Source: Paralcaligenes ureilyticus
GTDB taxonomy: Bacteria; Pseudomonadota; Gammaproteobacteria; Burkholderiales; Burkholderiaceae_B
Direction: 5' to 3'
DNA length: 64,000 nucleotides
NCBI RefSeq assembly: GCF_004346225.1
Contig: NZ_SMAJ01000017.1
Span: 32,490 to 96,489, forward strand
The notes under the pieces are model-generated. The model searched no databases and had not been told where the DNA came from. It saw nothing but the letters and a program-made list of their open reading frames with translations. A program made the translations under genes and the position numbers. Below are positions 17,102 through 26,743 of the stretch, in pieces; position 1 is the first letter of the stretch, and each line of letters begins with the position of its first letter.

Positions 17102-17428
17102 TGTGTTTCCCCTTGAATTTCGAGAACCGGTAGCTTACTCCAGCTTGCATCACCCACTCCTGTGCGGTCGCCCCAAAGGCATTGACACATCCCATCCCTT
17201 TTCAACCCGGGACTAACGACCGTTGTCGTCATGCTTATGCCAGCGAAGGGAAGATAAAGGAAAACCTTGCCGCAATGTTGTCCCGGATGAGGGATAAGCA
17301 TCTGCAGCTGCTGGTGTTGGGCGGCACAAAAGTAGATAGGTACACGCATCTCGGGACTAATTTACTTCCCTAAATTCCCGGAGAGGATTACTGTATGTCG
17401 ATGGGTCTCATCTTGGATATGTAGAACG
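17102..17428. other. Intergenic region between divergent genes
   Basis: This 327-base gap between divergently read genes contains a short translatable frame at 17395-17424 (listed separately). I see no IP26 copy, no transposase fragment that I can name and no terminator. Confidence 0.4.
17395..17424 (+). CDS. Nine-codon upstream ORF with strong ribosome-binding site
   Basis: ATG at 17395 is preceded by GGAGAGG eight bases upstream and encodes MSMGLILDM, ending four bases before the ATG of the membrane-protein gene at 17429, which itself has no visible ribosome-binding site. Translation of the main gene may depend on ribosomes finishing this mini-ORF. The N-terminus MSMGLIL also resembles the start of tiny DUF3309-type membrane proteins, so a truncated remnant of such a gene is an alternative. 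Confidence 0.35.
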   Translation: MSMGLILDM

Positions 17429-18139
17429 ATGAACATCTCTACTTTTCTGCTGATGATCGTAGCTGTGGTGGTGCTTGCCTGGATCATATGGCTGGCCAAG
17501 GCATCTGCGCTGTTGAAAGACCAACTGATTCCGCAAATCCCTGCGCACCGTCAAACCTTTAGCTTGGCAAGAAGCCAGATGGCGTTCTGGTTCCTGATTG
17601 TATTGCTCAGCTTTCTGTATCTGTTCATAAAAACGGGCTCAACCGATGTGATTACGTCTCAGGCGTTAATGCTTATGGGGCTTTCAGCGTTGACAGCGGG
17701 CGGCGGGGCCGTTGTCGATAGCATGCGGGACACGCCGGAAGACGCGATGAACGACGGGCTTAAGGCATTGGGATTGAGTAGTTATCAGGATGTCCTGTCG
17801 CTGGAGGCTGACATTGCAGCCTTAACGGCGCAAGGCGATGCCTTAAGCGTGCCCGGCAAGGCAAAACTGAACGACCTGGTGTTGCTGCTACAGACCTATA
17901 AAAACAGGACTCAGCCGTTCGAGACCAATGGCTGGTTCAAAGACCTGACAACCGATATTGATGGTACCGCGTTACACAGGCTGCAGGCTGTGGTGTGGAC
18001 GATTGTAGTAGGCAGTATTTTTATCTACCAAGTCTGTCTAACAGGTGCCATGCCGAATTTAAATGAAAATTTGCTGCTGTTAATGGGAATAAGCAATGCA
18101 GGCTATGTTGGCTTTAAATCCAACGAAACCCAGTATTAG
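17429..18139 (+). CDS. Membrane protein with internally duplicated transmembrane motif
   Basis: A 236-residue protein with four hydrophobic segments: one at the N-terminus (ISTFLLMIVAVVVLAWIIWL), two around residues 50-95 and two near the C-terminus. The pairs look like copies of each other: RSQMAFWFLIVLLSFLYLF followed by LMLMGLSALTAGGG, and RLQAVVWTIVVGSIFIYQV followed by LLLMGISNAGYVGF. Between them lies a soluble stretch with a short helix-rich region. I recognise the pattern from uncharacterised bacterial proteins but know no function. The phosphoesterase gene follows after 11 bases, so they form an operon. Confidence 0.7.
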   Translation: MNISTFLLMIVAVVVLAWIIWLAKASALLKDQLIPQIPAHRQTFSLARSQMAFWFLIVLLSFLYLFIKTGSTDVITSQALMLMGLSALTAGGGAVVDSMRDTPEDAMNDGLKALGLSSYQDVLSLEADIAALTAQGDALSVPGKAKLNDLVLLLQTYKNRTQPFETNGWFKDLTTDIDGTALHRLQAVVWTIVVGSIFIYQVCLTGAMPNLNENLLLLMGISNAGYVGFKSNETQY

Positions 18140-18150
18140 GGATACAGCTC

Positions 18151-19551
18151 ATGGCTGATATTCAACATGTTGTTGTGCTGATGTTGGAGAACCGTTCGTT
18201 CGATAGTCTGCTGGGAACGTTCAGCGCCTCCACGCCTAAATTTAACGGGCTGAAAGGTTCAGAGAGCAATCGTATTGGCAACCTGACCTATCGGGTTCGC
18301 AATGATCTGCCTGGCGGCGGTTCCTTTACGATCCCTACGCCCGATCCGGGTGAAAGCTATATCGATATCACCGAGCAACTGTTTTACCCCCATGACTGGC
18401 GTGGTGCTTATCCGCCGACCATGGGTGGCTTTGCCAATAACTATGCCATTCAATCGCCGTCAGATGGCTTTCACGATCCGCAGGCCGTGATGCACACCTA
18501 TACTGAAGAACAGGTGCCGGTACTGCATCAATTGGCAAAGGCTTTTGCCGTGTCGGATCAATGGTTCGCCTCCGCCCCTTGCCAAACCTGGCCAAACCGG
18601 TTTTTTGCCCATACTGGAACATGCTACGGCATTGTCAATAACAAGGATTTTTTCGGGGCAGGCCAAGAGCCATTTCGTCAGCGTAGTATTTTTCGTGTAT
18701 TGGAGGATGCAGGGCAGCCATGGAAGGTGTATTTTCATGACTTTCCACAGTCTCTGCTTTTGGCCGATATTCTGGATGTGGCGGCTAGCCATTATCATGG
18801 GTTCGCGCAATTTCTCGTGGACGCCGAGGCCGGGGTACTGCCTGCCTACAGCTTTATCGAACCGAATTATTTCGCCAATATCTTTACGAGTACACCGCCC
18901 AATGACCAGCACCCGCCACATGATATTCGGTATGGCGAAAAACTGATTGCCGATGCGTACAATGCCATCCGCGCCTCCAGTTGCTGGGAAAAAACACTGC
19001 TGATCATTACTTACGACGAACATGGCGGGTGCTACGATCATGTGCCACCGCCACGGGCGGTGCCGCCCGGTGACGGAAAAATGGCGCCAGATGGTTTTGC
19101 CTTTGACGCCTATGGCGTGCGCATCCCGGCAGTCATTGTGACGCCCTGGGTTCGGGCCGGGTCAGTGTTGAGCCCCTTGGATCACGGGCCGTACCCATTT
19201 GACCATACGAGTCTTATCAAGACAGTGCGCGAATTATTTGGCATTTCAAAACCGCTGACCGACCGCGATGCGGCGGCGCCGAGCTTGCTGCCTTACTTGG
19301 GTTTGGCCACGCCGTTCAATGACGGGCCAAGAGCCATTGTGCCGAGCAATCTGCAACCCAGCCGCGCCGAAATGCAAAATTTGGGCAACGCGCAGCCCAA
19401 TGATCATTTAAAAGCGCTGGGCGCTGCAGCGGAGCGGCTTGATTCCGGGTTTAGGACCATTGAGCGCGATGTCGCACAGGCGGCCGAAACCGTGGCGCAG
19501 ATTGGCGCCAGGGCTATTGCGCAGGTGGAAGCATTTTTAAGCCGTCTTTAG
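18151..19551 (+). CDS. Phosphoesterase of the phospholipase C/acid phosphatase (AcpA) family
   Basis: A 466-residue alkaline-phosphatase-fold enzyme of the bacterial phospholipase C/AcpA family. Motifs seen are HVVVLMLENRSFDSLLG at the N-terminus (metal and nucleophile region), CQTWPNRFFAHTGTCYG, IITYDEHGGCYDHVPPP and FDHTSLIKTVRELFGI. Unlike secreted members it has no Tat or Sec signal: the catalytic motif begins at residue 5, so the protein appears cytoplasmic or membrane-associated through its partner at 17429. The C-terminal 70 residues form a possible amphipathic helix. Substrate could be a phospholipid or phosphate monoester. Confidence 0.85.
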   Translation: MADIQHVVVLMLENRSFDSLLGTFSASTPKFNGLKGSESNRIGNLTYRVRNDLPGGGSFTIPTPDPGESYIDITEQLFYPHDWRGAYPPTMGGFANNYAIQSPSDGFHDPQAVMHTYTEEQVPVLHQLAKAFAVSDQWFASAPCQTWPNRFFAHTGTCYGIVNNKDFFGAGQEPFRQRSIFRVLEDAGQPWKVYFHDFPQSLLLADILDVAASHYHGFAQFLVDAEAGVLPAYSFIEPNYFANIFTSTPPNDQHPPHDIRYGEKLIADAYNAIRASSCWEKTLLIITYDEHGGCYDHVPPPRAVPPGDGKMAPDGFAFDAYGVRIPAVIVTPWVRAGSVLSPLDHGPYPFDHTSLIKTVRELFGISKPLTDRDAAAPSLLPYLGLATPFNDGPRAIVPSNLQPSRAEMQNLGNAQPNDHLKALGAAAERLDSGFRTIERDVAQAAETVAQIGARAIAQVEAFLSRL

Positions 19552-19723
19552 GGTGAGCCGCGTTCTGCTCCGTGTGGTGCCCACATGGTGAACTTGATCC
19601 TGCCCAGCGTAAAACAATTGATCCTTAACCTGGGATCGGCCGGCAAATAGGTTTCGATTGCAGTTTTCTAGCCAGTTTATGCGCGCGATGCGAGGCTTGG
19701 CCCGGGTTCTGTATCCGGCAAGA

Positions 19724-19749
19724 TGGCAGCCACAAGGGCTGCCGCTACA
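19724..19749 (+). repeat. IP26 interspersed palindrome
   Basis: Stem GGCAGCC/GGCTGCC, standard tail. A related hairpin, GCCACC-TGGAAA-GGTGGC with tail GCTA, stands 28 bases further on (19779-19800) and looks like a diverged relative with a changed loop. Confidence 0.85.
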
Positions 19750-19825
19750 AATTCCAACTTTGCTCCAGATGCAGAAACGCCACCTGGAAAGGTGGCGCTA
19801 GTTGCTTGATACTACCGAAAAATTC

Positions 19826-19901
19826 TGGTGGGCTGTGAGCGGCTCGAACGCTCGACCTACGGATTAAGAGTCCGCTGCTCTACCAACTGAGCTAACAACC
19901 C
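19826..19901 (-). tRNA. tRNA-Lys (anticodon CTT)
   Basis: The reverse strand folds as a cloverleaf of 76 bases: acceptor GGGTTGT pairs with ACAGCCC, the D arm is GCTC-AGTTGGTA-GAGC, the anticodon stem GCGGA/TCCGT encloses CTCTTAA, and the T arm is GAGCG-TTCGAGC-CGCTC. Discriminator A and an encoded CCA end follow. Anticodon CTT reads AAG (lysine). It stands alone. Confidence 0.95.
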
Positions 19902-19954
19902 ACGCCTGGCTAAACGACTGTCTTTCAAGAGACAGAAACCTAACCAAGGCCGAA

Positions 19955-19960
19955 ATTATA
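19955..19960 (-). promoter_or_regulatory. Candidate -10 box for tRNA-Lys
   Basis: A perfect TATAAT on the reverse strand, 54 bases before the tRNA 5' end. No convincing -35 is seen. A short hairpin (CTGTCT-TTGAA-type loop-AGACAG) lies between it and the tRNA. Confidence 0.45.
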
Positions 19961-20174
19961 TTACAGATTCGAAGATCGCTTTTTTCAGGCCGATAAAGCA
20001 CCCAATTTTTCCTGCAGCGATACGAATCATGGCGGGATTCATGGTTTTTACCCACCCCGCCCAGCGGCCTGTCACGGCACAAGCCAGAGGCCGAGTCGGT
20101 TATCGTACGATACTCATGGTAAAAAATACCGTATATCGGGATCCGTCGACCGGCTAATCTATAGGGCAACAAAC

Positions 20175-20819
20175 ATGTCTGATACCAACCTGCACCGTGC
20201 AAGCAACCCGCCTGACCCAGATGGCGGCGATGCGCGTCTGGAGGAACGCAGTTTGAATCGTCTTTTCCGGGATGCACGCACGCATCGGGCGTGGGAAACG
20301 CGCTCTATTCCCGAGCCGTTGTTGCACGAACTGTATGCGCTGATGATCATGGGGCCTACGTCGGCCAACTGCCTGCCGGCGCGTATCGTCTTTGTGTACA
20401 GCCCGCAGGCCAAAGCGCGGCTGGTGCCATTGATGAACGAGGGCAACCGCGAGCAGACGCGGCTGGCTCCGGTTACAGCCATCATTGCCTACGATCTGGA
20501 ATTCTACGAGCAAATGCCCAAGCTGTACCCCCATCAGCCGGACGCGCGTTCGTGGTTCAACTCGACACCGGCGGCGGCACGCGAAGCGGCCCTGCGCAAC
20601 GGCAGCCTGCAAGGCGGCTATTTCATTATGGCTGCGCGGTCGCTGGGACTGGACTGCGGGCCTATGGGAGGGTTTGACGCCGCCGCAGTCGCCCAGGCTT
20701 TTTTCCCTACAAAACCTTATGAAGTGAACTTCATATGCAATCTGGGCTATGGCCTGCCCGAACGTCTGCACCCTCGATTGCCCAGGCTAGCTTTTGATGA
20801 AGCCTGCTCGGTAGTCTGA
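20175..20819 (+). CDS. RutE/HadB-like nitroreductase family protein
   Basis: A 214-residue FMN-dependent nitroreductase-fold enzyme. It begins the fold with LNRLFRDARTHRAWETRSIPEPLLHELYALM, shown here as LFRDARTHRAWETR, continues MGPTSANCLPARIVFV and ends with SLQGGYFIMAARSLGLDCGPMGGFD. These match the RutE group, where the E. coli enzyme reduces malonic semialdehyde in pyrimidine breakdown. No rut genes are adjacent, so it may be a general aldehyde or quinone reductase. It is convergent with purB, and a long hairpin lies between their stops. Confidence 0.85.
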   Translation: MSDTNLHRASNPPDPDGGDARLEERSLNRLFRDARTHRAWETRSIPEPLLHELYALMIMGPTSANCLPARIVFVYSPQAKARLVPLMNEGNREQTRLAPVTAIIAYDLEFYEQMPKLYPHQPDARSWFNSTPAAAREAALRNGSLQGGYFIMAARSLGLDCGPMGGFDAAAVAQAFFPTKPYEVNFICNLGYGLPERLHPRLPRLAFDEACSVV

Positions 20820-20825
20820 GCCATC

Positions 20826-22271
<1,446 letters not shown>

Positions 22272-22441
22272 TTAACATTGCGCTATGGGAGGGCTTCCCC
22301 CGCGCATTGGGCGGCAAACACTCATATAAACCACATATTGACGTTTTCTAACCTATACACGGCGATTTTGCCCTCGCCCAGCCACAAATCGGGGTCGTTA
22401 TCCTGTTATACTTTTTTGCCTGTAACCCTCCCACACATCCC

Positions 22442-23056
22442 ATGAAACTGATCGGTTCGCTGACTAGCCCATATGTACGCAAGGTGCGCATCGTTTTGGC
22501 CGAAAAAAAACTCGAGTACGAATTCGTACTCGAGGACGTGTGGGCTCACGACACAAAGATCCAGGAATCCAATCCTTTAGGCAAAGTTCCCTGCCTGATC
22601 ATGGACGATGGCGGCAGCCTGTTCGATTCACGTGTCATCGTCGAATATCTCGATACGCTTTCGCCTGTCGGCCGCCTCATCCCTCAACCAGGCAGAGACC
22701 GCACAGCAACCAAGTGCTGGGAAGCGATTGCCGATGGCGTGCTTGACGCCGCCGTGGCCATCAACATAGAGGTCAATAAGCGGCCCGCCAATTTGCGCAG
22801 CGACGACTGGGTCGAGCGTCAGCACAAGAAGATATCCGCAGCGCTCGATTTTATGGACGAAGGCGTCAATACGCAGGCTTTCTGCATGGGCATCAATTTT
22901 GGCCTGGCCGATATTGCCGTCGGCTGTGCACTAGGCTACCTCGACCTGCGCTTCAATCAGTTGAACTGGCGCAATCAATGCGGGCACCTGGCGCGTCTGG
23001 AAGAAAAGCTGGCAAGCCGCCCCTCGTTCATCAGCACCCTGCCACCCAAAAAATAG
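22442..23056 (+). CDS. Glutathione S-transferase family protein
   Basis: A 204-residue GST. The thioredoxin-like N-domain reads MKLIGSLTSPYVRKVRIVLA, with a Ser/Thr-type catalytic region, then NPLGKVPCLIMDDG (cis-proline loop) and LFDSRVIVEYLD, which binds the glutathione gamma-glutamyl group. The C-terminal half is the usual helical domain (GINFGLADIAVGCALGYLDL). Small soluble GSTs of this type are common in Burkholderiales; the physiological substrate is unknown. A TATACT box lies 30 bases before the ATG. Confidence 0.88.
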   Translation: MKLIGSLTSPYVRKVRIVLAEKKLEYEFVLEDVWAHDTKIQESNPLGKVPCLIMDDGGSLFDSRVIVEYLDTLSPVGRLIPQPGRDRTATKCWEAIADGVLDAAVAINIEVNKRPANLRSDDWVERQHKKISAALDFMDEGVNTQAFCMGINFGLADIAVGCALGYLDLRFNQLNWRNQCGHLARLEEKLASRPSFISTLPPKK

Positions 23057-23090
23057 TCGCGTCGGGCATTGCGGCCTGCCGGCCCATGGC

Positions 23091-24212
23091 CTACGCAGAT
23101 CGAATAAAGCCGCCCCCTAAGCAAACATCGCCGGCATAGAGCACGGCAGACTGCCCCGGCGTGACCGCCCATTGTGCCTGATCAAAACCAAGGCGAAATT
23201 CGTCGGCCCCCGGTTCATGCAACAGGCAGGCCGCGTCGGCCTGGCGATAGCGCGTCTTGGCCGCGTATGCGCCGGGCTGGGGCGCGGCTCCCGACACCCA
23301 GCTCGCTTCCTGAGCCTGCAACTGCCGGGCCAATAACCAAGGGTGGTCGTGGCCCTGGACGACATACAAGGTATTGCTTTCGAGATCTTTGCGGGCGGTA
23401 TACCAGGCGTCGGCCGTGCCGTCGTCGCGCTGCCGCCCTTTTACCCCCCCAATGCCCAGCCCTTTGCGCTGGCCCAGGGTATAAAAAGACAGGCCGTGGT
23501 GCTCGCCCACCAACACCGAATCGGGCGTCTTGATCGGGCCGGGCCGAGTCGGCAGATAGCGGTTCAAAAACTCGCGAAACGGCCGTTCGCCAATAAAACA
23601 GATTCCGGTCGAATCTTTCTTGGCGGCATTGGGCAGCTTTAGAGAATGAGCTATGCGACGAACTTCGGTCTTTAAAATCTCACCCAATGGAAATAGCGTG
23701 CGAGACAGTTGGGCCTGATCCAGCCGATGCAAAAAATAACTTTGGTCTTTGGTCAGATCCAGCGCCTTGAGCAGTTCGTAGCGTGTGCCCTGGCCCGTTT
23801 CTACCGCACGAACCCGCGCATAATGGCCGGTGGCGATCAGGTCGGCGCCTAAAGACATCGCATGATCAAGGAAGGCCTTGAACTTGATTTCAGCGTTGCA
23901 AAGCACATCCGGGTTGGGAGTGCGCCCTGCCGCATATTCGCGTAAAAAATCGGCAAATACCCGGTCCTTGTATTCAGCGGCAAAATTCACCGCTTCGATG
24001 TCGACGCCAATCAGATCGGCCACACTGGCCGCATCGAGCCAATCCTGGCGGCTGGAGCAATACTCGGAATCGTCATCGTCTTCCCAGTTTTTCATGAAGA
24101 GCCCAAGCACTTCATAACCTTGCTGCTTGAGCAGCCACGCCGTCACCGAGGAGTCCACGCCCCCCGACATCCCCACCACCACGCGCCCTTTCGATGCCGA
24201 TAATTTAGCCAT
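23091..24212 (-). CDS. mnmA: tRNA-specific 2-thiouridylase MnmA
   Basis: A 373-residue ATP-dependent thiolase that makes 2-thiouridine at position 34 of tRNAs for Lys, Glu and Gln. The PP-loop [13 protein letters not shown] is at residues 15-27. The two catalytic cysteines are in [12 protein letters not shown] and [13 protein letters not shown]. The C-terminal part carries [11 protein letters not shown]. Length and motifs are complete. A tRNA-Lys gene lies 4 kb away, probably by chance. Confidence 0.95.
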   Translation of the reverse strand: MAKLSASKGRVVVGMSGGVDSSVTAWLLKQQGYEVLGLFMKNWEDDDDSEYCSSRQDWLDAASVADLIGVDIEAVNFAAEYKDRVFADFLREYAAGRTPNPDVLCNAEIKFKAFLDHAMSLGADLIATGHYARVRAVETGQGTRYELLKALDLTKDQSYFLHRLDQAQLSRTLFPLGEILKTEVRRIAHSLKLPNAAKKDSTGICFIGERPFREFLNRYLPTRPGPIKTPDSVLVGEHHGLSFYTLGQRKGLGIGGVKGRQRDDGTADAWYTARKDLESNTLYVVQGHDHPWLLARQLQAQEASWVSGAAPQPGAYAAKTRYRQADAACLLHEPGADEFRLGFDQAQWAVTPGQSAVLYAGDVCLGGGFIRSA

Positions 24213-24267
24213 GAAGGTATTTTAATCTGATCGAGGTAAAACGCGCCTGGCGGGCTGTTTTGTCACA

Positions 24268-24338
24268 TGGCACCCACAAGGGGTGCCGCTACATGAGCGA
24301 CCGGCACGTTTTTGTAGCGGCACCCCTTGTGGGTGCCA
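24268..24338. repeat. Inverted pair of IP26 elements
   Basis: Copies at 24268-24293 (+) and 24313-24338 (-) are exact complements with stem GGCACCC/GGGTGCC, spaced by 19 bases that begin TGAGCG and end ACGTTTT, like the spacer of the pair at 9981. They lie between glcF and mnmA. Confidence 0.9.
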
Positions 24339-24393
24339 CAACCCCTACGTTCACAATTTTGGCCTGCTCAAACCCTGACCATCGACACGGCAT

Positions 24394-25629
24394 CTACGCC
24401 CGGGCTCGACCAATAGCCTCATCCAGCACCTCGACCCAATGCCGCACGGGGGTGGGCGTACCGCTTTGCAGATGTGTAATGCAGCCGATGTTGGACGAAA
24501 CAATGCAATCAGGGCTTGCTGCCTGCAGCGCGTCCAGTTTGCGATCTCGCAACGCCAAGGATAATTCAGGCTGGGTAACCGAATAAGTTCCAGCCGATCC
24601 GCAGCATAAATGCGAGTCGGCAAACGGCTGCAAATCGAAACCGAGGTCGGTCAACAATTGTTCGGTCAGGCCCCGCAAATTCTGCCAATGCTGCAGCGTG
24701 CATGGCGGATGGAAAGTGACGCGTTCGGGCAATTTTGCAACCATGGGCTTTAACTGCGCCGCATGCGGCGCCACGAGCTCGGCGATATCGCGCACTTTGT
24801 CCACCAGACGCAAAGCGCGCGGTGCGTAGTCCGGATCGAAGCGCAAATGATGAGCATAGTCTTTGACCATCCCCCCGCAGCCCGAGGCATTCATGACTAC
24901 CGCCTCGACCGTGCCACTATCCAATAAAGGCAACCAGGCATCGATATTGGTGCGCATTTGCGTCAATGCCGCCTCTTGCGCATCAAGATGAAAATTGATG
25001 GCGCCGCAGCAACCGGCCTGCGCCGCGATTTGGGTGCCTATGCCCAGGGCATCGAGCACGCGTATGGTGGCCGCATTGATGCTGGGCATCATGGCCGGCT
25101 GGACGCAGCCCGCCAGCATCAGAACCTGACGTGCATGCCGTGTCCCATCGGGCAAGACGCCAGCCGGACGCGCTTGCGGAATCTTGTTTTTAAGCGTCTG
25201 GGGCAAAATGCCGCGAACCATCCGGCCCAATTTATAGGCGGGCGCAAAGAGCGGCGAATTGAGCGTGTGCCGCAGCACCGAGCGTTTGATTTCCTGCGCA
25301 AACGGGCGCTCGACCCTCTGGTCGACCAGCTTGCGCCCAATATCGATCAAAGCGCCGTACTCGACTCCGGACGGACAGGTCGTTTCGCAGTTCCGGCAAG
25401 TGAGGCACCGATCCAGATGCTGTTGGGTCGCCGTAGTGGGTTCCACGCCTTCCAACACTTGCTTGATCAAATAGATGCGCCCGCGTGGGCTATCGAGTTC
25501 ATCGCCCAGTACCTGATAGGTGGGACAGGTGGCCAGGCAAAACCCGCAATGCACGCAACGGCGCAGAATCTCTTCGGCCTCTTTTCCCAGGTCGCCATCA
25601 CGAGCCCACTGGGCTAAATTTGTTTGCAC
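24394..25629 (-). CDS. glcF: Glycolate oxidase iron-sulfur subunit GlcF
   Basis: A 411-residue subunit of the membrane-associated glycolate oxidase, which oxidises glycolate to glyoxylate. Two [4Fe-4S] motifs are visible, CVHCGFCLATCP and CLTCRNCETTCP, followed by two CCG-type domains (QAGCCGAINFHLD and HLCCGSAGTYS). The start is taken as GTG at 25629, with GAGG eight bases upstream and just outside the glcE stop; earlier in-frame ATGs lie inside glcE. It is the last gene of glcDEF. Confidence 0.93.
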   Translation of the reverse strand: MQTNLAQWARDGDLGKEAEEILRRCVHCGFCLATCPTYQVLGDELDSPRGRIYLIKQVLEGVEPTTATQQHLDRCLTCRNCETTCPSGVEYGALIDIGRKLVDQRVERPFAQEIKRSVLRHTLNSPLFAPAYKLGRMVRGILPQTLKNKIPQARPAGVLPDGTRHARQVLMLAGCVQPAMMPSINAATIRVLDALGIGTQIAAQAGCCGAINFHLDAQEAALTQMRTNIDAWLPLLDSGTVEAVVMNASGCGGMVKDYAHHLRFDPDYAPRALRLVDKVRDIAELVAPHAAQLKPMVAKLPERVTFHPPCTLQHWQNLRGLTEQLLTDLGFDLQPFADSHLCCGSAGTYSVTQPELSLALRDRKLDALQAASPDCIVSSNIGCITHLQSGTPTPVRHWVEVLDEAIGRARA

Positions 25630-25639
25630 AGCGCTTACC

Positions 25640-26734
25640 TCAGAATTCGGAAAACAGACGTTTAGGGTTGAAGATGCCAACCGGGTCAAGGGCTTGCTTC
25701 AAGCGGCGGGAGATATCCATCAAACCGTCGGCCAGCGGATGAAATACCGGAATGCCCGAAGGCTTGGAATCGTAACGAAACAGGCTGGCATGCCCGCCGC
25801 ACTGTGCGACCCGCGCCCTCAATTCGGCGGCAGGCAGGGTCGCCCCCAGCCAGCGCTGCCCGCCATTCCACTCGATCAGCGTAGATCCAAGATTCAAGGG
25901 CGGCGTTTTGGGCGGGACCGCTATCCGCCACAAGGGGCGCGACTGAAAGAACGCATGTGTCTGATCGCGCAGGCTGTTCCAGAACGCACGGGCTTGCGTC
26001 TCATCGACCGTGGACCCTTCAATTTTCTGCAAACCGCTCGTCACTGCGGATTGACTGCCCGACACACGCACCCATAGCTGACCGCCATTGCCTACCTCCT
26101 GCCAGCAAGTGGCCGAAATCGGCAAAGGCTGGCCGCGCCACCGATTAAGTAAAGTCAGCGCATCGGCTTCGCTGGCCTCCAGCACCACCGTGGCCTCTTC
26201 AAAGGGCTTAGGCGCTACTTTGAGCGACATCTCGACCAGCGGCCCGAATATCCCCATCGACCCGGCCAGCAGACGGGAGACGTCATAGCCGGCGACGTTC
26301 TTCATGACCTCTCCACCGAACTCCAGCACAACGCCCGATGAATCGAGCAACTTGGCCCCCAGTAAAAAATCGCGCAGGCTGCCTGCGGCCATGCGCCGCG
26401 GACCCGACAAACCCGACGCAACGCAACCTCCCAAGGTAGAACTGGCGGCAAACCGGGGCGGCTCAAACGCCAGCATCTGATTTTTTTCAGCCAACGCCGC
26501 CTCGACCTCGGACAGCAAGGTGCCGGCTCGGGCCGTAATGACAAGCTCGGAAGGCTGATAATTCACAATGCCGCGATAGCCGGACATATCCAGCACCGCA
26601 TGGCTGCGCAAATCTTCAAGGTCAGTGGCCTCGCCGTAAAACCGTTTGCTCGCGCCCCCGCGTATCAACAAGGGACGCTGGGCGGCGCGCGCGGTCATGA
26701 CCTGCGCGCTCAGTTCCGATAATACAAACTCCAT
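25640..26734 (-). CDS. glcE: Glycolate oxidase FAD-binding subunit GlcE
   Basis: A 364-residue flavoprotein with the PCMH-type FAD domain: PLLIRGGASKRFYGE, YRGIVNYQPSELVITARAGT and TLGGCVASGLSGPRRMAAGSLRDFLLGA. It lacks the long C-terminal cap of GlcD, as expected for the shorter subunit. It stands ten bases after glcD and eleven before glcF, which fits a translationally coupled operon. It acts with GlcD and GlcF in one complex. Confidence 0.93.
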   Translation of the reverse strand: MEFVLSELSAQVMTARAAQRPLLIRGGASKRFYGEATDLEDLRSHAVLDMSGYRGIVNYQPSELVITARAGTLLSEVEAALAEKNQMLAFEPPRFAASSTLGGCVASGLSGPRRMAAGSLRDFLLGAKLLDSSGVVLEFGGEVMKNVAGYDVSRLLAGSMGIFGPLVEMSLKVAPKPFEEATVVLEASEADALTLLNRWRGQPLPISATCWQEVGNGGQLWVRVSGSQSAVTSGLQKIEGSTVDETQARAFWNSLRDQTHAFFQSRPLWRIAVPPKTPPLNLGSTLIEWNGGQRWLGATLPAAELRARVAQCGGHASLFRYDSKPSGIPVFHPLADGLMDISRRLKQALDPVGIFNPKRLFSEF

Positions 26735-26743
26735 CAGGGACTC

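Noticed and set aside
17182..17373. 63-codon frame upstream of the membrane-protein gene
   Set aside because: No ribosome-binding site and no recognisable motif. A decayed transposase was considered, but no convincing family match could be made by eye.
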